DNA of 64,000 bases from CAZMRF01 sp964568735 (GTDB lineage Bacteria > Acidobacteriota > Polarisedimenticolia > JACPZX01): the NCBI GenBank assembly GCA_964568735.1, contig CAZMRF010000001.1, forward strand, positions 186,001 to 250,000, given 5' to 3'. Within the stretch, counting starts at the first letter, position 1. Every line of letters starts with the position of its first letter. Of the stretch, positions 53,883-64,000 are shown piece after piece. Made by a program: the position numbers and the translations under genes. The notes below the pieces were generated by a model. That model did not search any database. It saw nothing but the letters and a program-made list of their open reading frames with translations, and was not told where the DNA came from.

Positions 53883-54854
53883 ATGGAGACCGTCCCACCG
53901 ATGAGCCGCAGGGGTCCGAGGAGCGTCCTCATCACGGGCGGGGCAGGCTTCATCGGCTCGCACCTGTGCGAGCGCCTCATCGAGTCCGGCGATCGCGTCA
54001 TCTGCGTGGACAACCTCCTGACGGGCTCACCGGACAACGTGGCCCACCTGATGGGAGTGCCCGGCTTCTCGTTCATCAACCTCGACGTCACCGGCTACAT
54101 CTACGTCGCCCAGGACGTCGACGCGATCCTCCACTTCGCCTCCCCGGCCAGCCCTATCGACTACCTCGAGCTGCCCATCCAGACGCTCAAGGTGGGATCG
54201 CTCGGCACGCACAAGGCGCTCGGCCTGGCCAAGGTCAAGAAGGCCCGCTTCATCCTGGCGTCGACCTCGGAAGTCTACGGCGACCCGCTGCTGCATCCCC
54301 AGAAGGAGAGCTACTGGGGCAACGTGAACCCCATCGGCCCGAGAGGGGTTTACGACGAGGCGAAGCGGTTCGCCGAGGCGCTCACGATGGCCTACCACCG
54401 CTACCACGGGGTCAACACGGGGATCGTCCGGATCTTCAACACCTACGGCCCGCGGATGCGCATCCGGGACGGGCGCGCCATACCGACCTTCATGGCGCAG
54501 GCGCTGCGCGGGGAGCCCCTGACGATCTTCGGCGACGGCTCCCAGACCCGCTCGTTCTGCTACATCTCCGATCTGGTCGACGGGATCCTGCGCCTCCTCG
54601 ACTCGTCCATCCACGACCCCGTCAACATCGGCAATCCGAGCGAGATGACCGTGCGGCAGCTCGCGGAGGAGATCATCGCGATCACGGACAGCTCGAGCGC
54701 CATCGAGACCCGCCCGCTCCCCGAGGACGATCCCAAGGTCCGCCAGCCCGACATCGCGCGCGCGCGCGGGCTCCTCGGGTGGGAGCCCTCCATCGGGCTC
54801 GATGAAGGACTCCGGAAGACGATGGAGGATTTCAAGGCCCGACTGAAGATCTAG
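53883..54854 (+). CDS. UDP-glucuronate decarboxylase (UDP-xylose synthase)-like
   Basis: A 323-residue extended SDR: nucleotide motif GGAGFIGSH at 19-27, FASPASPIDYLELP, catalytic Ser/Thr in ASTSEVYGDPLLHPQ, WGNVNPIGPRGVYDEAK with Tyr157 and Lys161, and RIFNTYGPRM. These segments are specific to UXS, which converts UDP-glucuronate to UDP-xylose for glycans. A second ATG at 53901 is a possible start; neither has a strong ribosome site. Divergent from the lipid A genes and upstream of pgi, consistent with surface-sugar supply. Confidence 0.9.
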   Translation: METVPPMSRRGPRSVLITGGAGFIGSHLCERLIESGDRVICVDNLLTGSPDNVAHLMGVPGFSFINLDVTGYIYVAQDVDAILHFASPASPIDYLELPIQTLKVGSLGTHKALGLAKVKKARFILASTSEVYGDPLLHPQKESYWGNVNPIGPRGVYDEAKRFAEALTMAYHRYHGVNTGIVRIFNTYGPRMRIRDGRAIPTFMAQALRGEPLTIFGDGSQTRSFCYISDLVDGILRLLDSSIHDPVNIGNPSEMTVRQLAEEIIAITDSSSAIETRPLPEDDPKVRQPDIARARGLLGWEPSIGLDEGLRKTMEDFKARLKI

Positions 54855-54884
54855 ACTCGGCTCGTAGCCTCCAGGGATACCTCG

Positions 54885-56666
54885 ATGCCTTCCTCCGGCT
54901 CTCAGCCCTTCGAATCATGGCTCGGCCCCCTCGAGAGCGCCGTCCGCGATCGACTGGCGGCGCTGACGGCCTCCGACTTCACCGCCCGTCTGTGGAAGCG
55001 CGACCCGGCGCTGTGGAGGCGCGAGGAAGATCACCAGAGGGTCGCGCGCACCCGGCTCGGCTGGCTGGGCTCCGTCGGCCCGATGCAGGCCGCCGCCGCC
55101 GACCTGCGTGCCTTCGCCGCTGAGGCTCGCGCTGAGAAGATCGAGAGCGCGCTCCTCCTCGGGATGGGTGGGTCCAGCCTCTGCCCCGAGGTCTTCGCGC
55201 GGGTCTTCGGCGCCGGCGGAGCCGGCATGGACCTCCACGTGCTGGACTCGACGGATCCCGGCGCGATCGAGGCCGCGGAGAAACAGATTGATCTGAGAAG
55301 GTCCCTCTTCATCGTCTCGTCGAAGTCGGGCACCACACTCGAGACGCTCTGCCTCTACGAGCACTTCCGGGAGCGGATCGCATCGGCACGGATCGAGGAG
55401 GCGGCCCGGCGCTTCATCGCCATCACCGATCCCGGCTCCCCGCTCCAGACGATCTCCCGCGAGAGGGGATTCCGGAAGTGCTTCGCCAACGCTCCCGACA
55501 TCGGCGGCCGCTACTCGGCCCTCTCCTACTTCGGCATGGTCCCCGCCGCCCTGCTCGGAGTCGACCTCGACAGGCTCCTCGTCCGCGCTGCGAAGATGAG
55601 CGCCGGCTGCGGGCCCTCCGTGCAGCCCGGATCCAATCCCGGGGTGAAGCTCGGGGCCGTCCTGGGGGAAGCGGCTCTCGCGGGGAGGGACAAGCTCTCA
55701 CTCATGATCACGCCGGAGATCGCACCCTTCGGCTTCTGGCTCGAGCAGCTCATCGCGGAGAGCACGGGCAAGGAGGGGCGGGGCATCCTCCCTGTCGAAG
55801 GTGAGATCACGGGCCGGCCCGATGGCTACGGCGGGGACCGCCTCTTCGTGTATCTCAGGCTCAGCGGCGGAAAGAACCAGGATCTGGACGCCGCCGTCAC
55901 GGCCCTCCGGGAGGCCTCCCACCCCCTGGTGCGGATCGACCTCGACGAAACCTGGGACCTCGGCGGGGAGATCCTCCGATGGGAGATTGCGACCGCGGTC
56001 GCGGGAGCGATCCTCGAGGTCGATCCCTTCGACGAGCCCAACGTGAAGGAGAGCAAGGACAACACGAGCCGGATCCTCGCGGAGGTCGAAGCGCGGGGGC
56101 GCCTCGAGCGCCTCGATCAGGTCGCTCCGCTCTTCGCCAGCGACGCACTCGAGATCCATGCGGAGGGCGCTGCCGCGGCCGCGCTCCGCGCCGAGGTGGA
56201 GCGCCGGCGGAGGCCGCCTGGAGCGGCAGGGTGGATGGCCGCCCTTCTCTCGGGCGCGAGCCCCCCGGCCTACATCTCGCTCCAGGCGTGGCTCCCCATG
56301 AACGCCGGCAGCGACGAGGCGCTCGGCGGCATCCGGACGGCTCTCCGCGATGCACTCTCCGTCGCCGTCACCACGGGGTACGGCCCGAGGTTCCTCCACT
56401 CGACAGGCCAGTATCACAAGGGCGGCCCGCCGCGAGGGATCTTCCTCCAGGTGACTGCCGAGGCGCAACGCGATCTCGCGGTGCCCGGACGCCCCTGGAC
56501 CTTCGCGACTCTGGAAGCGGCGCAGGCACGCGGTGATCTCCAGGCGCTCTCGGCGCGTGGGCGCCCCGCCCTCCGGGTCCATCTCCGACAGTCCCCGGCC
56601 CGCGGCCTCCCCGCTCTGCGGCGCCTGATCACCGAGGCGCTCGAGCTTCTCGCCCGCGAGCGGTGA
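54885..56666 (+). CDS. pgi: Glucose-6-phosphate isomerase
   Basis: A 593-residue isomerase: LLGMGGSSLCPEVF, VSSKSGTTLET (phosphate-binding SxSGxT), SALSYFGMVPAALLG, DEPNVKESKD and HSTGQYHKGGP are typical of the large bacterial Pgi form that also occurs as the Pgi half of transaldolase-Pgi fusions. No transaldolase domain is attached. Interconverts glucose-6-phosphate and fructose-6-phosphate. AGGGA precedes the ATG. Overlaps zwf by GTGA, the first pair of a pgi-zwf-opcA operon. Confidence 0.92.
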   Translation: MPSSGSQPFESWLGPLESAVRDRLAALTASDFTARLWKRDPALWRREEDHQRVARTRLGWLGSVGPMQAAAADLRAFAAEARAEKIESALLLGMGGSSLCPEVFARVFGAGGAGMDLHVLDSTDPGAIEAAEKQIDLRRSLFIVSSKSGTTLETLCLYEHFRERIASARIEEAARRFIAITDPGSPLQTISRERGFRKCFANAPDIGGRYSALSYFGMVPAALLGVDLDRLLVRAAKMSAGCGPSVQPGSNPGVKLGAVLGEAALAGRDKLSLMITPEIAPFGFWLEQLIAESTGKEGRGILPVEGEITGRPDGYGGDRLFVYLRLSGGKNQDLDAAVTALREASHPLVRIDLDETWDLGGEILRWEIATAVAGAILEVDPFDEPNVKESKDNTSRILAEVEARGRLERLDQVAPLFASDALEIHAEGAAAAALRAEVERRRRPPGAAGWMAALLSGASPPAYISLQAWLPMNAGSDEALGGIRTALRDALSVAVTTGYGPRFLHSTGQYHKGGPPRGIFLQVTAEAQRDLAVPGRPWTFATLEAAQARGDLQALSARGRPALRVHLRQSPARGLPALRRLITEALELLARER

Positions 56667-58222
56667 TCGACATGGACGCGGGAGGGCCGGAGAAGCCCGG
56701 GAACCCCTTCCGCGCCGGCCTCACCGGGGAGCGCGCGGTCTCCCCGTGCACCATGGTGATCTTCGGCGCGACGGGCGACCTCACCTCGCGCAAGCTCCTC
56801 CCCGCTCTCTACAACCTGGCGCTGGACGGCGTGCTGCCCGAGGCCTTCTGCGTGATCGGGTTCGCGCGGCGCGAATGGGACGACGCGAGCTTCAGGGAGA
56901 CGGGCGCCACCGCCGTGGACGAGCACTCGCGCCGTCCGCGCGAGCAGGCGCACTGGAGCAGCTTCGCCGGGGGCATCCGCTACGTTCAATCTTCATTCGA
57001 TGATCCCGAGGGGTACCGCCGCCTCCGCGGCATGCTCGAGGAGGTCGAGAAGGAGCGCGGCGCGGGGAGGAACAGGATCTTCTACCTGGCCACGCCCCCC
57101 GAGGCCTACGAATCCATCATCGAACGCCTCGGAGAGGCGGGCCTCGTCTACGCGGGCGGCGAGAGCCCCTTCTCCCGGATCATCGTCGAGAAGCCCTTCG
57201 GGCGGGATCTCGCCTCCGCGCGCCGGCTCAACGACGCCCTGGCCGGGGTCTTCGTCGAGGATCAGGTCTTCCGGATCGATCACTACCTGGGCAAGGAGAC
57301 CGTCCAGAACATCCTCGTCCTGCGCTTCGCCAACGGCATCTTCGAGCCGATCTGGAACCAGAAGTACGTGGACCACGTGCAGATCACGGCCGCGGAGACG
57401 CTCGGCGTGGAGGGGCGCGGCGCCTACTTCAGCGCGGCGGGCAGTCTTCGCGACATGGTCCAGAACCACATGATGCAGCTCCTCTGCCTCGTGGCAATGG
57501 AGCCGCCGGTCTCCCTGAGCGCCGGGGCGGTGAGGGACGAGAAGCTCAAGGCGCTCCAGGCCATTCCCCTTCCGGCCCCGGCGGACGTTCCCCGGATCGC
57601 CGTCCGCGGTCAATACGGCGCTGGCTCGATGGACGGGGCCGGCGTGGCGGAATTCACCGCGGAGAAGGGCGTCCCGGCCGGAAGCCGCACGGAGACCTTC
57701 GTCGCCCTGCGGCTCGGGATCGAGAATTGGAGATGGGCTGGGGTCCCCTTCTATCTCAGGACCGGCAAGCGCCTGCCCCGCCGCGTCACCGAGATCGCGA
57801 TCCACTTCAAGTCCGTCCCGCACCTCCTCTTCAAGGGACCCGGCAGCGAAGGGATCCGGCCGAACGTGCTCGCGCTGAGGATCCAGCCCGACGAGGGGAT
57901 CTCCCTCAAGTTCTCCTCGAAGGTGCCCGGGGCCGCCGTGAGGATCCGCCCGGTGAAGATGGACTTCCGCTACGGAACGTCGTTCGGTGAGACGCCCCCC
58001 GAGGCCTACGAGCGCCTTCTCCTCGACTGTCTCGTGGGAGACGGCACGCTCTTCACGCGCCGGGACGAGGTGGACGCTGCCTGGGCTCTGATGACGCGCA
58101 TCCTGGAGGGATGGGCGGCGGATTCGCAGACGCCCGTCCCGCGCTACGAGGCCGGGAGCTGGGGGCCGACCGACGCTCACGTCCTCATCGAGGCGGAAGG
58201 TCGAGCCTGGAGGCGGCTGTGA
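56663..58222 (+). CDS. zwf: Glucose-6-phosphate 1-dehydrogenase
   Basis: A 519-residue dehydrogenase: NADP motif IFGATGDLTSRKLLPALYNL, the active-site RIDHYLGKETVQNI, and FANGIFEPIWNQKYVDHVQIT are all present, and length is normal. It opens the oxidative pentose-phosphate pathway, yielding NADPH. GTG start overlapping the pgi stop; its own end overlaps opcA by GTGA, so three genes are translationally chained. Confidence 0.95.
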   Translation: MIDMDAGGPEKPGNPFRAGLTGERAVSPCTMVIFGATGDLTSRKLLPALYNLALDGVLPEAFCVIGFARREWDDASFRETGATAVDEHSRRPREQAHWSSFAGGIRYVQSSFDDPEGYRRLRGMLEEVEKERGAGRNRIFYLATPPEAYESIIERLGEAGLVYAGGESPFSRIIVEKPFGRDLASARRLNDALAGVFVEDQVFRIDHYLGKETVQNILVLRFANGIFEPIWNQKYVDHVQITAAETLGVEGRGAYFSAAGSLRDMVQNHMMQLLCLVAMEPPVSLSAGAVRDEKLKALQAIPLPAPADVPRIAVRGQYGAGSMDGAGVAEFTAEKGVPAGSRTETFVALRLGIENWRWAGVPFYLRTGKRLPRRVTEIAIHFKSVPHLLFKGPGSEGIRPNVLALRIQPDEGISLKFSSKVPGAAVRIRPVKMDFRYGTSFGETPPEAYERLLLDCLVGDGTLFTRRDEVDAAWALMTRILEGWAADSQTPVPRYEAGSWGPTDAHVLIEAEGRAWRRL

Positions 58223-59253
58223 CGCTCGAGAGCTTCGCATCCGGCCATCCGACGAGCGTCCAGGTCGCGGCGATCGAGCGGGAGCTGACGCGCCTCTGGA
58301 AGGAGGCCGCCCGCGGGAGCGGCGGCGAGGCCGGCGCCGTGACCCGGGCCTGCCTCCTGAACCTGCTCGTCCTCTCTCCCACCGGCGGAGGGCCCGAGCG
58401 GGATCGGATCCTGGCGGAGGTCGTCCAGGCCCGCCCCGCCAGGGTCCTCCTCCTCGAGCTCGATCCGGCACTCGTTGGCGACGTGCTCCAGGCATGGATC
58501 AGCGCGCACTGCACGCTCCCCCGCGCCGGCGGCCGCCAGGTCTGCTCAGAGCAGGTGACGATACGGATCTCACCGGGAGGCACGACCCACCTCCCGGCGC
58601 TGGTCTCCACTCTGGTCGCCTCGGATCTTCCTTCGTGCCTCTGGCTTCCGGAGAGATTCCCCCCGGATCCGGCGCTCCTCGATCGGCTCGGCCCTCTCGC
58701 GGATCGCATGGTCGTCGACAGCCTGCACCTCGGAGTCCCGGATCTGGAGATGCTCGCCCGGCGCGCCGTCTTGCCGGGCCATCCGATGATTAGTGATCTC
58801 AACTGGGGAAGGCTCCTCCCTCTACAGCTCGGCATCGCCGGCCTCTTCGACTCTCCGCTCATGCGGCCGCTGATCGATCGGATCGACGCGGTTCACACTG
58901 CGGGCGGGCCCCGCAGCTCCGCCGCCGGAGCCCTCCTGAGCGCATGGGCCGGTGCGGCCTTGCGGAAGGGTGCCTTCCGAAGGCATCACGAAGAGCTGCC
59001 AGGAGTTCCGGACGGGAGGATCACGCAGCTCGTCCTGGAAACCTCCGACGGCTCCCGCGCTGTCGTCGAGTCGGAGGGCGCCGCCGGGATGTGGTCCTCC
59101 CGCGCCGAGCTTCCCGGAGCCTGCCCTCTCCCCCGCCGATCCCGCTTCCGCGAGAGGAGCACGGCCGAGCTGCTCTGCGAGGAGCTGGATCGAACCGGCC
59201 GGGATCCTCTCTACGAGGAATCGCTCGGGCGAGCCGCCACTCTCCGCAGGTAG
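58219..59253 (+). CDS. opcA: OpcA-family glucose-6-phosphate dehydrogenase assembly protein
   Basis: A 344-residue protein with the OpcA layout: VTRACLLNLLVL near the N-terminus, GRQVCSEQVTIRI, LVASDLPSCLWLPERFP, DRMVVDSLHLG and a degenerate C-terminal half. OpcA, known from cyanobacteria and actinobacteria, activates G6PDH allosterically and redox-dependently. Position right after zwf supports the call. GTG start at 58219; the frame is open upstream only over zwf. Confidence 0.85.
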   Translation: MTLESFASGHPTSVQVAAIERELTRLWKEAARGSGGEAGAVTRACLLNLLVLSPTGGGPERDRILAEVVQARPARVLLLELDPALVGDVLQAWISAHCTLPRAGGRQVCSEQVTIRISPGGTTHLPALVSTLVASDLPSCLWLPERFPPDPALLDRLGPLADRMVVDSLHLGVPDLEMLARRAVLPGHPMISDLNWGRLLPLQLGIAGLFDSPLMRPLIDRIDAVHTAGGPRSSAAGALLSAWAGAALRKGAFRRHHEELPGVPDGRITQLVLETSDGSRAVVESEGAAGMWSSRAELPGACPLPRRSRFRERSTAELLCEELDRTGRDPLYEESLGRAATLRR

Positions 59254-59418
59254 CATCAGACGGAGCCCCCGCACCTCGCTCGATCGAGTTTGAGCCGGCC
59301 CGACTTCGACCCTGAGCCAAGCTACCACCCAATCCACGATCATCATTGATTGCGGAGCCTCTTTTCGAAGCATTCGCGCCCTCCTGCTATCCAGTACACC
59401 CGGGCTCGCCCTTCCTGA

Positions 59419-59448
59419 TTGACAATACTCGCGGCTCGGCCTGATAAT
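59419..59448 (+). promoter_or_regulatory. Sigma-70 promoter upstream of the FHA-sigma54 activator gene
   Basis: Consensus -35 TTGACA at 59419-59424 and TGATAAT at 59442-59448 (17-18 base spacer). It sits about 60 bases before the ATG at 59507, in a locally AT-richer 253-base gap after opcA; AGGAGG precedes the start codon. The rest of the gap shows nothing definite. Confidence 0.75.
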
Positions 59449-59506
59449 CCGCGCATCTGTCGGGATCTCGCGCCAGGCTGCCCTCCGACAGGAGGATCCC
59501 CCGCAC

Positions 59507-61174
59507 ATGGGCACCTTGCTGATCTCGCTGGGCTCGCTCCCCGTGCTTGCCCTGAACGTTAGAGGCCGGGAGTTGCGACTTGGGCGAGCGCCGGGCAATG
59601 ACGTCATCCTCCCCCTGCCCGACGTCGCCGATTCGCACGCCCTGATCGTCCCATCCGCCTCGTCGACCTCCATCCAATCCATCGGAGGCGAGTCGCTCCT
59701 CGTGAACGGCCGGGCCGTCGAGCGGGCGGAGCTTTCTCCTGCCGACGTCGTGATGCTGGGGGGCTACAGCCTGCGCTGGCTGGGAGACGAGGGCTCGGTC
59801 ACCGGCGGAGCCGCCGGGGATGCCTCGCTGAGCCAGGAGTCACACGCGACGAACCCCGTCGATCCGCAGCCTCATCCGCAGGCCGATGACGGGATCGTCG
59901 CCCGGGTTCGAGTCGTGGTCGGCCGCGATCTCGGCCTCGAGTTTCCCTTCGAGCAATCTTCCCTCCTGATCGGCCGATCTCCCGACTGCGATCTCGTCCT
60001 CGCCGATGACACGATCTCGTGGCGACACCTTTCGCTCGAGCGCACGCCGGAAGGCGTGCGTGTCCGCGATCTTGGAAGCAGGAACGGCACGTTCGTGGAT
60101 GGCCAGCGGATGGAGTCTGCCGTGGGCAGGGCGGGCAGCCGCGTCCGCGCGGGACGCACGACGCTGGAGCTGCAGCCGTCGGGGCCGGCCAATGCCCCGA
60201 GCGAAAGCCTGGCGCGCGGACTTGCGGAGATGACCGGCCGCAGCGCGGCGATGCGGAAGGTCTACGCAAGGATCAAAGAGGCCGCCATCAGCCGGCTGCC
60301 CGTCCTCCTGCTCGGCGAGACCGGTACGGGCAAGGAGCTGGCCGCCCGCGCCATCCACGCCCTCGGCCCCAGGGCCACCCACCCCTTCGTCCCCGTCAAC
60401 TGCGCCGCCGTGCCGCGCGAGATGATTGAAGACGCGCTGTTCGGCCATGCCGAGGGCGCCTTCACGGGCGCCATCGGATATCGGCGTGGAGCTTTCGAGG
60501 CGGCCGACGGGGGCACGATCTTTCTCGATGAGATCGCCGAGATGCCTCTTGATCTGCAAGCAAAGCTGCTCCGCGTCGTGGAGGACGGTGTCGTGCCTCG
60601 GGTAGGTGGCGAAGAACGGCGCTTTGACTTCCGGGTCCTCGCGGCGACCAACCGGAGCCTCCCGAATGCGAGGGATTCAGGGTCTCTCCGGCCTGATCTG
60701 TATTTCCGGCTGTCTGCCTTCGAGATCCCGCTGCCGCCTCTGTCGGAACGGATCGAGGACCTGCCCGACCTCGTGCACTCGGTGCTCTCCCTGGCGGGGC
60801 CGCTTACCGGCGTGGCCGGTGCTGGCGACACCAGGTTCGAGGAGAGCGCCTTCATCCCGCTCAGGGAGTACGCGTGGCCGGGCAACGTGAGGGAGCTGCG
60901 CAACCTGATTCTCCGGGCCGTGGTACGGAGGCCGGGCGGTCTCGTGGATCGCGACCTGATCGAAGAGCTGCTCGCCGAGATTTCCTCGCGTGATGCTCGC
61001 GACGAGGTGCGGCCCCTCTCGCTCGAGGATGCGGAGCGACGCGCGATCAGGAACGCGCTGCGGGACTGTAACGGACAGCGCCGGGCGGCGGCCCGGCGCC
61101 TCGGGATCGCTGAATCAACCCTCTACGAGAAGATCCGCCGCTACGGTCTGGGGCGGGAGGGATCTGAGGCCTAG
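59507..61174 (+). CDS. Sigma-54 activator with tandem FHA sensor domains
   Basis: A 555-residue enhancer-binding protein. A first, weaker FHA domain (about 5-95, GRAPGNDV, DSHALIV), a second clear one (about 145-235, IGRSPDCDLVL, SWRHLSLE, DLGSRNGTFVDG), a sigma-54 AAA+ domain with Walker A GETGTGKE at 270-277, GAFTGA loop at 317-322 and Walker B GGTIFLDEIAEM, and a Fis-type HTH (RAAARRLGIAESTLYEKIRRYGL). FHA domains read phosphothreonine, so it is probably controlled by a Ser/Thr kinase; the kinase gene follows 14 bases later. It would open sigma-54 promoters, none identified here. Confidence 0.92.
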   Translation: MGTLLISLGSLPVLALNVRGRELRLGRAPGNDVILPLPDVADSHALIVPSASSTSIQSIGGESLLVNGRAVERAELSPADVVMLGGYSLRWLGDEGSVTGGAAGDASLSQESHATNPVDPQPHPQADDGIVARVRVVVGRDLGLEFPFEQSSLLIGRSPDCDLVLADDTISWRHLSLERTPEGVRVRDLGSRNGTFVDGQRMESAVGRAGSRVRAGRTTLELQPSGPANAPSESLARGLAEMTGRSAAMRKVYARIKEAAISRLPVLLLGETGTGKELAARAIHALGPRATHPFVPVNCAAVPREMIEDALFGHAEGAFTGAIGYRRGAFEAADGGTIFLDEIAEMPLDLQAKLLRVVEDGVVPRVGGEERRFDFRVLAATNRSLPNARDSGSLRPDLYFRLSAFEIPLPPLSERIEDLPDLVHSVLSLAGPLTGVAGAGDTRFEESAFIPLREYAWPGNVRELRNLILRAVVRRPGGLVDRDLIEELLAEISSRDARDEVRPLSLEDAERRAIRNALRDCNGQRRAAARRLGIAESTLYEKIRRYGLGREGSEA

Positions 61175-61188
61175 GGCCTGACCGAATC

Positions 61189-63891
<2,703 letters not shown>

Positions 63892-64000
63892 CGAGGAGCC
63901 ACCGCACCGCGGACCCCCGGAACGTGCATTCCATGCCGTGCGTGCCCGCGGCGCGTAGGGGTCTGGCGCCCTACATGCTCCCCGTCACGACTCACCGGCT

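Overview
High-GC (roughly two-thirds G+C) chromosomal DNA from a Gram-negative bacterium. LpxB, a phosphate porin and lipoproteins indicate an outer membrane. The mix of a Ser/Thr kinase fused to a WD40/TolB-like propeller, FHA-sigma54 regulation, a MopE-repeat protease and the Pst/Pho, Pgi-Zwf-OpcA and MEP-pathway genes suggests an uncultured Acidobacteriota-like lineage; this placement is inference, since no rRNA or tRNA gene was found. The window is densely coding, with no gene-free stretch over 300 bases. No CRISPR array, transposase, prophage or integron was seen.

Layout. 1-6642: NtrY-like kinase, LysW-like carrier, DUF255 thioredoxin protein and an SGNH hydrolase. 6874-17450: the phosphate regulon, with phoB-phoR on + and porin-pstS-pstC-pstA-pstB-phoU on -, headed by a candidate Pho box. 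17581-27302: a nine-gene minus-strand run (cysK, aroD-aroE fusion, ThiF/MoeB-like, cysteine-desulfurase-like, HAD, lipoprotein, trpG/pabA, HD-GYP, MscS). 27474-28602: divergent selD with an in-frame UGA read as selenocysteine and a SECIS-like hairpin. 28819-32991: large secreted subtilase with MopE and FG-GAP repeats. 33258-41505: ispG, priA, trmJ and the yicC-gmk-rpoZ-coaBC-udg cluster. 41646-45601: aldo/keto reductase, DUF2231 protein, a decayed VapBC module and a second SGNH protein. 45798-49945: a tightly overlapping operon of E1alpha, E1beta, a lipoyl/left-handed-beta-helix acyltransferase chimera and a PIG-L deacetylase, the most novel item. 50154-54854: envelope genes (DUF362, lpxB, DUF374 acyltransferase, UDP-glucuronate decarboxylase). 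54885-59253: pgi-zwf-opcA. 59507-63891: FHA-sigma54 activator and a Ser/Thr kinase. 63892-64000 shows nothing recognisable.

How the parts fit. Phosphate limitation is sensed by PhoR/PhoB and met by the OprO/P-type porin and Pst transporter. A sulfur/selenium theme links cysK, the ThiF-like and desulfurase-like proteins and selD. Envelope sugar modification links SGNH, PIG-L, chimeric acyltransferase, LpxB, DUF374 and UXS genes. Three palindromic intergenic repeats (33035, 37575, 51634) belong to one REP/BIME-like family with covarying arms. Adjacent genes very often share a 4-base NTGA overlap with a GTG, TTG or even CTG start.
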